DNA from: Bradyrhizobium sp. AS23.2
GTDB lineage: Bacteria; Pseudomonadota; Alphaproteobacteria; Rhizobiales; Xanthobacteraceae
Reading direction: 5' to 3'
Length of the DNA stretch: 64,000 bases
NCBI RefSeq assembly: GCF_001908185.1
Contig: NZ_LGHM01000041.1
Location: forward strand, 1 to 64,000
Part shown: positions 8,449 to 16,469 of the stretch, piece by piece
How the letters are laid out: each line of letters starts with the position of its first letter
Numbering within the stretch: position 1 is the stretch's first letter
The notes under the pieces: generated by a model
What the model was told of the DNA's origin: nothing
The model's input: only the letters and a program-made list of their open reading frames with translations
Databases searched by the model: none
Program-made: the position numbers and the translations under genes

Positions 8449-9444
8449 TCACTCCACCTTGCGAATGCGTTCGATCAGCGCTGCCGCGGCGGGATTGCGC
8501 CCGGCCTTGGCATAGATCGCTGCCATCGCATCCTCGAACGGCTTGCGGTCGACGTTCCTGACGATGGTGACGCCAGCGTCTTCCGCCTTGCGCTGCGACT
8601 GTTCCTCGAGGTCGCGCCACTTCTCGCGCATGAATCGGCTGGAGTGCTGCGCGGCCTCCCGGAAGATGGTCTGGTCGTCCGCCGACAGGCTCCGCCAGGC
8701 CTTGAGCGAGACCACCAGCACCTCGGGGCTCATCGTGTGCTCGGTGAGCGCAAGGTAGCCGGCGTATTTGTAATGGTCTGTCGTCACGAACGATGGCCAG
8801 TTGTTTTCGGCGCCGTCGATCAGATGGTTTGCAAGCCCCGTAAGCACTTGCCCATAGGGCAGCTCCACCGGCTCGGCGCCGAGCGAGCGAATCATTTCGC
8901 TCATCAACTCTGACTGTTGCACCCGGATCCGCAACCCCTTGAGGTCGGCGACGCTCTTCACGGGGTGGACGGCATTGTAGATGGACCGGGCACCTGAGTC
9001 GTAAAAGGCGAGCCCTACGAAGCCGTAGGGCTCGAAGCTGCCAAGGATCTCGCTGCCGATCGGCCCGTCGAGCACCTTCTGCATGTGCTCGATGGACCGG
9101 AACAGGAACGGCATGGCGAGCACGTTCATCGCCGGAACGAAGTTGCCGATCAGCGCCACATTGGTGCGGTTGAGGTCGATCGCACCGGCACGAGTCTGCT
9201 CGATCGTTTCCTTCTCCTCGCCGAGCTGGCGGGAGTGAAAAACCTTGATCTCGTGCCGGCCGCCGGTGCGCTCGGCGATCAGGGCGCCCATGTAGCGCAG
9301 CGCCTGGACGGTCGGGTAATCCTCGGGCTGGGTGTCAGCGGCGCGGAATTCGCGAGCAAGGGCGGCCGTCGCGCACATCACGAACAGAAGCGCGACGAAA
9401 ATCACCCCGGTCCGCGAGAGTTCGGCACGGTTCAACACTGGCAC
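8449..9444 (-). CDS. TRAP transporter DctP-type solute-binding protein
   Basis: The GTG at 9444 (gaggg 6-7 nt upstream) gives 331 residues with a clear signal peptide (GVIFVALLFVMCATAALA). A TTG at 9492 would add 16 residues. The mature protein is a DctP/TRAP periplasmic binding protein: FHSRQLGEEKETIEQTRAGAID, GLRIRVQQS, and NLID-like NHLIDGAENNWPS are family landmarks, with the carboxylate-binding Arg expected in the RIRVQ motif. No DctQ/DctM membrane subunits are present nearby. It is instead the first gene of a kinase-kinase-regulator operon, so its job is more likely ligand sensing than uptake. Likely ligands are organic acids. Confidence 0.9.
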   Translation of the reverse strand: MPVLNRAELSRTGVIFVALLFVMCATAALAREFRAADTQPEDYPTVQALRYMGALIAERTGGRHEIKVFHSRQLGEEKETIEQTRAGAIDLNRTNVALIGNFVPAMNVLAMPFLFRSIEHMQKVLDGPIGSEILGSFEPYGFVGLAFYDSGARSIYNAVHPVKSVADLKGLRIRVQQSELMSEMIRSLGAEPVELPYGQVLTGLANHLIDGAENNWPSFVTTDHYKYAGYLALTEHTMSPEVLVVSLKAWRSLSADDQTIFREAAQHSSRFMREKWRDLEEQSQRKAEDAGVTIVRNVDRKPFEDAMAAIYAKAGRNPAAAALIERIRKVE

Positions 9445-9599
9445 ACTCAACCCCTCAGTGGTGAAGTCTATGGCGGGGACCAAAAGGTTCAAAGCAATCT
9501 AACAAATGATTAAGAGAAGGCCATCCCGGCAGAGGCAGGGCATTCATCTCATCCGCGATAGCCCTGCCGGCAGCGGCGGCACCGATTGTGCGGCGCGGC

Positions 9600-9629
9600 C
9601 GAATCTCATTCCTGCGAATCTCATTCCTG
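9600..9629. repeat. 15-bp tandem duplication
   Basis: Two exact head-to-tail copies of cgaatctcattcctg lie between the TRAP-type gene and ugpB. The rest of 9445-9708 shows no gene; it holds the divergent promoter region. Confidence 0.7.
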
Positions 9630-9708
9630 ATTGAATCCGCGAAGGCGGCGCTTTAAGCAGGTGAGGGCAAGGATCGCCTTTTGTTCGCGCGAGACGGGAT
9701 CTTCGATC

Positions 9709-11034
9709 GTGACTTCAGCATGGCGCCTTTTGCAGATCGTTGCGGCCGCCGCGGCCCTCACATTCACCGCGCAGGCCAGCGCCGCCACCGACATCGCGCT
9801 GTGGCACGCCATGTCCGGCGAGCTCGGCCGGCAGCTCGACAAGCTCGTCTCCGATTTCAACACCTCGCAGTCCGATTACCGGATCGTGCCGAGCTACAAG
9901 GGCAATTACACCGAGACGGTGACGGCTGCGATCTTCGCCTTCCGCTCGCGCAGCCAGCCCGCCATCGTCCAGGTCAATGAGGTCGCCACCGCCACCATGA
10001 CCGCGGCCAAGGGTGCGATCTATCCGGTGTTTAGCCTGATGCGGGACCAGGGCGAGCCGTTCTCGCTCAATGATTACCTTCCCGCCGTCTCCGGCTATTA
10101 CACCGATGCGGCCGGCAATCTGCTGTCTTTCCCGTTCAATTCCTCGACGCCGATCCTCTACTACAACAAGACCATGTTCCGCGATGCGGGCCTCGATCCG
10201 GAGCAGCCGCCAAGGACCTGGCCCGAGCTTGGCGTCGCCGCAAAGCGTTTGCGCGAGCGCGGTGCGGTGTGCGGCTTCACCACCTCGTGGCCGTCCTGGA
10301 TCCATGTCGAGAACCTGTCGGCCTTCCACAATCTGCAGCTTGCGACTCGCGCCAACGGCTTTGCGGGGCTCGATGCCGAGCTGACCATCAACAACCCGGT
10401 CGTTGTCAAACACATCGCCCAGCTGGCTGAGTGGCAGAAGACCAAGGTGTTCGACTATAGCGGCCGCGGGCAGTCGGCCGAGCCGCGCTTCCAGAACGGC
10501 GAATGCGGCATCTTCATCGGCTCGTCGGCGACGCGTGCCGACATCAAGGCGAATTCGAAGTTCGAGATCGGCTACGGCATGATGCCGTACTGGCCCGATG
10601 TGAAGGGCGCGCCGCAGAACTCGATCATCGGCGGTGCCACGCTGTGGGTGCTGCGTGACCGCCCGCGCGAGGAATACAAGGGCGTGGCGCGGTTCTTCGC
10701 CTATCTGTCGCAGCCCGGCGTCCAGGCCGCCTGGCACCAGAGCACCGGCTATTTGCCGGTCACCCGCGCCGCCTTCGAGCTCACGCGCGCGCAAGGCTTC
10801 TACGAGCGTAATCCGGGTTCGGCGATCTCGTTCGAGGAGATCACGCTGCATGCGCCGACGGAGAATTCGAAGGGCGTCCGGCTCGGCTCCTTCAATCTCA
10901 TCCGCGGCGCGATCGAGGAAGAACTCGAGCAGGCCTTCGCCGACCAGAAGAGCGCACAGGCCGCGCTCGATTCCGCGGTCGAGCGCGGCAACAAGCTATT
11001 GCGCCAGTTCGAGCGCGCCAGCCCGGACCGGTAG
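9709..11034 (+). CDS. ugpB: sn-glycerol-3-phosphate ABC transporter binding protein (UgpB-like)
   Basis: I chose the GTG at 9709, which opens directly on a signal peptide (LLQIVAAAAALTFTAQASAA); an upstream TTG at 9631 would put 26 charged residues before it. The mature protein follows E. coli UgpB closely: LWHAMSGELGRQLDKLV, YKGNYTETV, FNSSTPILYYNK, AGLDPEQPPRTWPEL, NSIIGGATLWVL, STGYLPVTRAAFELT and VERGNKLLRQFE. It should bind glycerol-3-phosphate or its diesters in the periplasm. No UgpA, UgpE or UgpC gene is in the window, so it is an orphan binding protein here. A broken phosphotransferase gene starts 5 bp downstream. Confidence 0.92.
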   Translation: MTSAWRLLQIVAAAAALTFTAQASAATDIALWHAMSGELGRQLDKLVSDFNTSQSDYRIVPSYKGNYTETVTAAIFAFRSRSQPAIVQVNEVATATMTAAKGAIYPVFSLMRDQGEPFSLNDYLPAVSGYYTDAAGNLLSFPFNSSTPILYYNKTMFRDAGLDPEQPPRTWPELGVAAKRLRERGAVCGFTTSWPSWIHVENLSAFHNLQLATRANGFAGLDAELTINNPVVVKHIAQLAEWQKTKVFDYSGRGQSAEPRFQNGECGIFIGSSATRADIKANSKFEIGYGMMPYWPDVKGAPQNSIIGGATLWVLRDRPREEYKGVARFFAYLSQPGVQAAWHQSTGYLPVTRAAFELTRAQGFYERNPGSAISFEEITLHAPTENSKGVRLGSFNLIRGAIEEELEQAFADQKSAQAALDSAVERGNKLLRQFERASPDR

Positions 11035-11039
11035 GGGCG

Positions 11040-11991
11040 ATGACCAACGCTGCGTTGCCGGCTTTCGCCGACGCGGAAAGCTTTCGCGCCTGGCGTTCCG
11101 ATCCGCCCCGATGGTTGTCAATCGCGCTCGATATCGCGCGCGAGCACGGCCTCGATATCAGCTCGCCGCACGTGTTTGCGACCGGCACCAATCTCGTGGT
11201 CGGGCTCAGTGAGCGCCTGATCCTGAAGATCTTTCCGCCGCGCTCCGCGCGCAATTCGTCTCCGAGCGCGGCTCGCTGATGCAGCTCGCAGGTCGCCTGC
11301 ATTTGCCGATCCCCGGGATCGTCGCGGAAGGGATGCGCGACGGCTGGCCCTATCTCGTCATCACGCGCCTTGCCGGCACGCTCGGCTCGGAGGTCTGGCC
11401 GTCATTGCCGGAAGAGCAGAAGGAGCGCGCCTGCTGCGCCAGATCGGCGAGACCATCGCGGCCGTGCAGCGCGCCCCGCTCGGACCGCTCGCAAGAATCG
11501 AGCCGCGCTGGGACGCATTCATGCGCCGGCAGATGGAAGGCTGCCGCGCGCGGCATGAACGTCTCGGCCTCGCGCCAAAATTCCTCGCCGGCCTCGACGA
11601 TCTCCTGCGCGAGGCCGCCGACCTCATTCCGATGGATGCGCCGCCGGTGATTCTGGTCGGCGAATACATTCCGCAGAATTTTCTGCTCGGCTGCCACGAC
11701 GGTGAGTGGTCGCTCGCCGGCCTGTTCGACTTCGGCGACGTCCTGGCAGGAAGGTGTGACTACGATCTGCTCGGTCCCAGCGCGTTCATGGCGGCGGGCC
11801 GGCCGGGCCGGGTGCGCAGCCTGCTCGAAGGCTTTGGCTATGGGAAGCCGGATTACGCGCTCAAGCGGCGATTGATGGCCTTGATGCTGCTGCACCGCGC
11901 CAGCGACCTCAACAGCCACCTCTGTATCGAGGGCTGGCAGCAGCAGGCGAACGATCTCGTCGAGTTGCAGGACCTGATCTGGCCGGGTTGA
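11040..11991 (+). pseudogene. frameshifted APH-like phosphotransferase
   Basis: Three consecutive reading frames together give one aminoglycoside/choline-kinase-like protein of about 315 residues. The first part (11040-11242) runs through FATGTNLVVGLSERLILKIFPP. The reading then needs a -1 shift near 11242 to continue with RAQFVSERGSLMQLAGRLHLPIPG, and another -1 shift near 11435 to continue with RQIGETIAAVQRAPLGPLARIEPRW. The catalytic-loop area is represented by ILVGEYIPQNFLL and the DFG-like segment by LAGLFDFGDVLAGR. Each shift is consistent with loss of one base. Either the gene is dead or the assembly has two single-base errors. It lies 5 bp after ugpB. Confidence 0.75.
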
Positions 11992-12012
11992 GCGCTCGCG
12001 CTCCGCCCCTCT

Positions 12013-12122
12013 CCGTCATTCCGGGGCGCCGCGTAGCGGCGAGCCCGGAATCCATTGTCCCGCGCGTTCTGCCGCCCAATGGATTCCGGGCTCGATGCTG
12101 CGCATCGCCCCGGAATGACGAC
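12013..12122. repeat. long palindromic repeat (cattccggggc family)
   Basis: The arms are gtcattccggggc(g)...agcccggaatccattg and caatggattccgggct...gccccggaatgac, forming a cruciform of about 110 bp. A related copy is at 58926-59052. The remaining bases up to 12330 hold the promoter region of the next gene. Confidence 0.75.
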
Positions 12123-12330
12123 GGTACCTATTGGACGGGCGGAGGCAAAATCAGCTCATCTAGTGAGCAATCGCGCCTCTTTGTATGCAATGAACGCCCT
12201 GATGGTTCTGGCCCCAGCCTCGCTAAATCAGAAATATCCTCGTTCTATCAGTCTATTACCGTAAGCGCGTGCCTTGGCACGAACCTTGCGAAGTCTGTTC
12301 CAGCAAAAAGCCTTGTGTTGGAGCAGTCTC

Positions 12331-13953
12331 ATGAAGCGTCGCGATTTCCTCAAGTCCGTGTCCGGATTGGCCGCCGGCGCGGCGCTTCCGGCGATGCCGT
12401 CCGTCATCTCGTCAGCCCGGGCCGACGCGCGCTCCGAAACGCTGTTGATCGTCTCGGAAGGCGGTCCCAACAATCTCGACATCCATGGCGTCGGCACCAA
12501 CGTGCCCGGCTATGAGGTGTCCTGGAATTGCTACGACCGCCTGATCGGCCATGAGATGAAGAGCGGTCCCGGCGGCGTGCCCTATTACGACCGCGACAAG
12601 TTCAAGGGCGAGCTCGCCGAGGACATGAAGATCGACGACATGTCGGTCACCTTCAAGCTGCGCAAGAACGCCAAATTCCACGACGGCACGCCTGTGACCG
12701 CCAAGGATGTGAAGTGGTCGCTCGACCGCGCGGTCAGCGTTGGCGGCTTCCCCACCTTCCAGATGAGCGCGGGCTCGTTGACCAAGCCGGAGCAGTTCGT
12801 GGTGGTCGACGACTTCACGGTGCGCGTCGATTTCCTGAAGAAGGACAAGCTGACGATCCCCGATCTCGCTGTCATCGTGCCCTGCGTCGTCAACTCGGAA
12901 CTCGCCAAGAAGAACGCGAGCGAGAAGGATCCCTGGGGGCTCGAATTCACGAAACAGCAGACCGCGGGCTCCGGTGCCTACAAGGTGACGAAGTGGACCG
13001 CCGGCACCGAAGTCATCATGGAGCGCAACGACGATTGGGTCTGTGGTCCCTTGCCGAAGATCAAGCGCGTGATCTGGCGCATGGTGCCGCAAGCGGGCAA
13101 CCGCCGCGCGCTGCTCGAGCGCGGTGACGCCGACATCTCCTACGAGCTGCCGAACAAGGATTTTCAGGAGATGAAGGCGAACGGCAAGCTCAACGTGGTG
13201 TCGCTGCCGTTCTCCAACGGCATCCAGTACATCGGCATGAACGTCACCAGGCCACCCTTCGACAACCCTAAGGTACGTCAAGCGGTCGCCTGCGCGCTTC
13301 CCTATCAGAAGATCATGGATGCCGTGATGTTCGGGCTGGCGAACCCGATGTTCGGCGCACCTGCGGACAAGCCGACCGAAGTCGCCTGGCCGCAGCCGCA
13401 CAAATACAACACCGACATGGAAAAGGCGAAGGCGCTGCTGACTGAAGCCGGCTACGCCAACGGATTCGAGACCACGATCTCGTTCGACCTCAACTTCGCC
13501 GGCGTCAACGAGCCGCTCTGCGTGCTGGTGCAGGAGTCACTCGCCCAGCTTGGCATCAAGACCACCATCAACAAGGTGCCCGGCGCCAACTGGCGCACCG
13601 AGCTCAACAAGAAGGAGATGCCGCTTTTCACCAACGTGTTCTCGGGCTGGCTCGATTACCCCGAGTACTTCTTCTACTGGTGCTATCACGGCAACAATTC
13701 CGTCTTCAACACCATGAGCTACAAGTCGGCGGAGATGGACAAGCTCATCGACGGCGCGCGCGCTGCCGCCGCGATCGGCGACACCGCGACCTACGACACT
13801 GATGTGAAAGGCTTCGTCGATCTCGCCTACGCCGACATCCCGCGCATCCCGCTGTACCAGCCCTTCGTCAACATCGCGATGCAGAAGAACATCAGCGGAT
13901 ACCAATACTGGTTCCACCGCCGCCTGGATTATCGCGCGATGGCGAAGGGGTGA
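12331..13953 (+). CDS. peptide/nickel-type ABC transporter binding protein (family 5)
   Basis: The ATG at 12331 opens on a twin-arginine signal (MKRRDFLKSVSG, then a hydrophobic stretch ending SSARA), so the 540-residue protein is probably exported folded by Tat. The body is an SBP_bac_5 protein: LAEDMKIDDMSVTFKLRKNAKFHDGTPVTAKDVKWSLDR is the family signature region. It is the first gene of an operon with two permeases and a two-domain ATPase. The operon runs into AtzG/AtzE/AtzH-like genes, so the cargo may be a small amide- or urea-containing compound rather than peptides. The cargo is inference from context. Confidence 0.92.
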   Translation: MKRRDFLKSVSGLAAGAALPAMPSVISSARADARSETLLIVSEGGPNNLDIHGVGTNVPGYEVSWNCYDRLIGHEMKSGPGGVPYYDRDKFKGELAEDMKIDDMSVTFKLRKNAKFHDGTPVTAKDVKWSLDRAVSVGGFPTFQMSAGSLTKPEQFVVVDDFTVRVDFLKKDKLTIPDLAVIVPCVVNSELAKKNASEKDPWGLEFTKQQTAGSGAYKVTKWTAGTEVIMERNDDWVCGPLPKIKRVIWRMVPQAGNRRALLERGDADISYELPNKDFQEMKANGKLNVVSLPFSNGIQYIGMNVTRPPFDNPKVRQAVACALPYQKIMDAVMFGLANPMFGAPADKPTEVAWPQPHKYNTDMEKAKALLTEAGYANGFETTISFDLNFAGVNEPLCVLVQESLAQLGIKTTINKVPGANWRTELNKKEMPLFTNVFSGWLDYPEYFFYWCYHGNNSVFNTMSYKSAEMDKLIDGARAAAAIGDTATYDTDVKGFVDLAYADIPRIPLYQPFVNIAMQKNISGYQYWFHRRLDYRAMAKG

Positions 13954-14032
13954 GCGGTCATGCTGATGGTCGGCGACGCATCGGCATCTGTTGGCTGTGC
14001 TGATTTCAGTGAGGTGGGCACCACTCTCTCAT

Positions 14033-14213
14033 TCCCTCCCCCCTTGCGGGGGAGGGGCAGGGAGGCGGGTAGCCACGAACTCAGACCTCGCTTGGGGCCA
14101 CCCCTCTCCCTAGCCCTCCCCCCGTCGCAAGTCGGGCTTGCCCGACTTGCGCAAACAAAGAATGCGCAACCGAGGTAAACCTCGGTTGCGTGGGGGAGGG
14201 AACGCGACGGAGC
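14033..14213. repeat. CTCCC/GGGAG repeat cluster
   Basis: Two copies of the ctcccccc/ggggag palindromic family flank a hairpin cluster (caagtcgggcttgcccgacttg at 14129-14150, then caaccgaggtaaacctcggttg). They fill most of the 300-bp gap between the binding protein and the first permease. No gene is seen in the gap. Confidence 0.7.
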
Positions 14214-14256
14214 GCGGGGCTAGTGGCGTGCACAACACGCGCAGGAGCACCACACC

Positions 14257-15270
14257 ATGCTGACCATGATCGGCAAGCGCCTGATGTTCGCGATTCCCTC
14301 GCTGATCGGCGTCGTCATCGTCACCTTCCTGCTCACGCGCGCGCTGCCGGGTGATCCTGCTGCGTATTTCGCCGGTCCTGCCGCGACCAAGGAAGCCGTC
14401 GGGCAGATCCGCAAGAAACTGGGTTTCGACAAGCCGCTGATCGAGCAGTTCTTCCGCTACACCAACGATCTCGCTCACGGCGATTTCGGCAATTCGCTCA
14501 CGACAGGTCAGCCGGTCGCGACCGAGATCCGTAACCGCCTGCCGGCCTCCGCCGAGCTGACGCTGCTCGGCCTCATCGTCTCCATCGTCATCGCTATCCC
14601 GCTCGGCGTGCTGGCGGCGACGCGACCGGGATCATGGATCGATCATCTCTGCCGGGTGACGACGACAGCGGGCGTCTCGCTACCGGTGTTCTTCACCGGC
14701 CTCGTGCTGGTCTACGTTTTCTATTTCCGGCTCGGCTGGTCGCCCGCACCGCTCGGCCGTCTCGACGTGTTCTACAGCGCTCCGCCGACGGTGACCGGCT
14801 TCTACCTGATCGACACGCTGATCGCGCGCGACTTCGAGACGTTCCGTTCGGCGCTGAGCCAGCTCATCCTGCCGGCGACGACGCTTGCGATCTTCTCGCT
14901 GGCGCCGATCGCGCGCATGACACGCGCCTCGATGCTGGCGGTGCTCGCCTCCGAATTCGTCCGCACGGCGCGCGCCAGCGGCCTGTCACCTTCAACCGTC
15001 ATTGTCACCTACGCGTTTCGTAACGCGATGCTGCCTGTCATCACCACGCTCAGCATGGTGTTCTCGTTCCTGCTGGGCGCCAACGTGCTGGTGGAGAAGG
15101 TGTTTGCCTGGCCCGGCATCGGCTCCTACGCGGTTGAAGCGCTGATCTCGTCGGACTTCGCGCCGGTGCAGGGTTTCGTGCTGACCATGGCGGTCATGTA
15201 TGTGCTGCTCAATCTCGTGATCGACATTCTCTATGGCGTGATCGATCCGCGCGTGCGGCTGGAAGGGTAG
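14257..15270 (+). CDS. ABC transporter permease, DppB type
   Basis: The 337-residue inner-membrane permease has about six transmembrane helices. It starts MIGKRLMFAIPSLIGVVIVTFLLTRALPGDP, the standard N-terminus of DppB/OppB proteins. The EAA-type coupling loop is ASEFVRTARASGLSPSTVIVTYAFRNAML. GGAG lies about 10 nt before the ATG. It pairs with the next gene, which starts 10 bp downstream, to form the membrane channel of the importer. Confidence 0.93.
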   Translation: MLTMIGKRLMFAIPSLIGVVIVTFLLTRALPGDPAAYFAGPAATKEAVGQIRKKLGFDKPLIEQFFRYTNDLAHGDFGNSLTTGQPVATEIRNRLPASAELTLLGLIVSIVIAIPLGVLAATRPGSWIDHLCRVTTTAGVSLPVFFTGLVLVYVFYFRLGWSPAPLGRLDVFYSAPPTVTGFYLIDTLIARDFETFRSALSQLILPATTLAIFSLAPIARMTRASMLAVLASEFVRTARASGLSPSTVIVTYAFRNAMLPVITTLSMVFSFLLGANVLVEKVFAWPGIGSYAVEALISSDFAPVQGFVLTMAVMYVLLNLVIDILYGVIDPRVRLEG

Positions 15271-15280
15271 GGAGGAGATG

Positions 15281-16180
15281 ATGAGCTCCGTTGCGACGGC
15301 TGTTGAACCGGTCGGTCCCACACGTACCTCGGGGTTCGTCGCGATCCTCGAACAGACCCGCTATGTGCTGGGCGAGAACAAGGTCACGGGCTTTGCCTTC
15401 GCGCTCCTGATCCTGATCCTCGTTGCCGCGATCTTCGGTCCCTATGTGGCGCCCTATGATCCGCTCGCCTCCGACACCGCCGCGGCGCTGAAACCGCCGT
15501 CGGCGGCGCACTGGTTCGGCACCGATCAGTTGGGACGCGACATCTTCAGCCGCGTCATCGTGGCGACGCGGCTCGATACGTTCATTGCGGTCGCCTCCGT
15601 CGTGCTGGTGTTTTTGATGGGCGGCCTCGCCGGCATCGCGGCAGGCTATTTCGGCGGCTGGACCGATCGCATCGTCGGCCGCATCGCCGACACCATCATG
15701 GCTTTCCCGCTGTTCGTGCTGGCGATGGGCATCGTCGCTGCGCTCGGCAACACCGTGCAGAACATCATCCTGGCTACGGCCATCGTGAATTTCCCGCTCT
15801 ATGCCCGCGTTGCGCGCGCCGAAGCCAACGTGCGCCGCAACGCCGGCTTCGTGCAGGCGGCCCGTCTCTCGGGCAACGGCGAATTCCGTATCTTGCTGGT
15901 GCACATCCTGCCCAACATCATGCCGATCATGATCGTGCAGATGTCGCTGACCATGGGCTATGCCATCCTCAATGCCGCGGGGCTCTCCTTCATCGGCCTC
16001 GGAGTCCGGCCGCCGACCGCCGAATGGGGCATCATGGTCGCCGAAGGCGCCGGCTTCATGGTGTCAGGCGAATGGTGGATCGCGCTGTTCCCGGGCCTCG
16101 CTTTGATGATCGCCGTGTTCTGCTTCAACCTCCTCGGCGACGGCCTGCGCGACATCGTCGACCCGCAGCGGAGGACGTGA
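15281..16180 (+). CDS. ABC transporter permease, DppC type
   Basis: The second permease has about 299 residues. Two ATGs sit side by side (15278 and 15281); the second is better spaced from ggagg at 15271. The N-terminal soluble stretch precedes FALLILILVAAIFGPYVAPYDPLA, and HWFGTDQLGRDIFSRVIVATR is the DppC/OppC signature. The coupling loop is RAEANVRRNAGFVQAARLSGNGEFRIL. It forms a heterodimer with the DppB-type partner. Confidence 0.93.
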   Translation: MSSVATAVEPVGPTRTSGFVAILEQTRYVLGENKVTGFAFALLILILVAAIFGPYVAPYDPLASDTAAALKPPSAAHWFGTDQLGRDIFSRVIVATRLDTFIAVASVVLVFLMGGLAGIAAGYFGGWTDRIVGRIADTIMAFPLFVLAMGIVAALGNTVQNIILATAIVNFPLYARVARAEANVRRNAGFVQAARLSGNGEFRILLVHILPNIMPIMIVQMSLTMGYAILNAAGLSFIGLGVRPPTAEWGIMVAEGAGFMVSGEWWIALFPGLALMIAVFCFNLLGDGLRDIVDPQRRT

Positions 16181-16209
16181 TGATTGTTTCCAGACTGAGC
16201 CGCGTCTTC

Positions 16210-16353
16210 CTTCGCCTCTCCCCGCGTGCGGGGAGAGGCCGGGCCGCGTTAGCGGACCGGGTGAGGGGGGCTCTCCGCGAACTCCCCTGGCAATTGCACG
16301 CGCGGATAGAGGCCCCTCAACCTAACCCTCTCCCCGTAAGAACGGGGAGAGGG
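16210..16353. repeat. CTCTCCCCGC palindromic repeat
   Basis: The arms cctctccccgcgtgcggggagagg and ccctctccccgtaagaacggggagagg, with ggtgagggggctctccgcg between them, fill most of the gap between the permease and ATPase genes. No gene is seen. Confidence 0.75.
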
Positions 16354-16469
16354 AATGAGAGAGCTGAGGCCACCTCACGTGCAGATTTCCAGCCGAAATT
16401 CTCCAATGATTCCAACCCCATTCTACTGTGCATGGGGTTGTTTTCGACATTTTTGGGTGGGAGCCATTC

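Noticed and set aside
6886..8913. 675-residue plus-strand ORF
   Set aside because: Antisense shadow of the sensor kinase and TRAP genes.
12013..12122. CRISPR-like repeat array
   Set aside because: The repeats are palindromic single or paired elements, not regularly spaced identical units with unique spacers; no cas genes are present.
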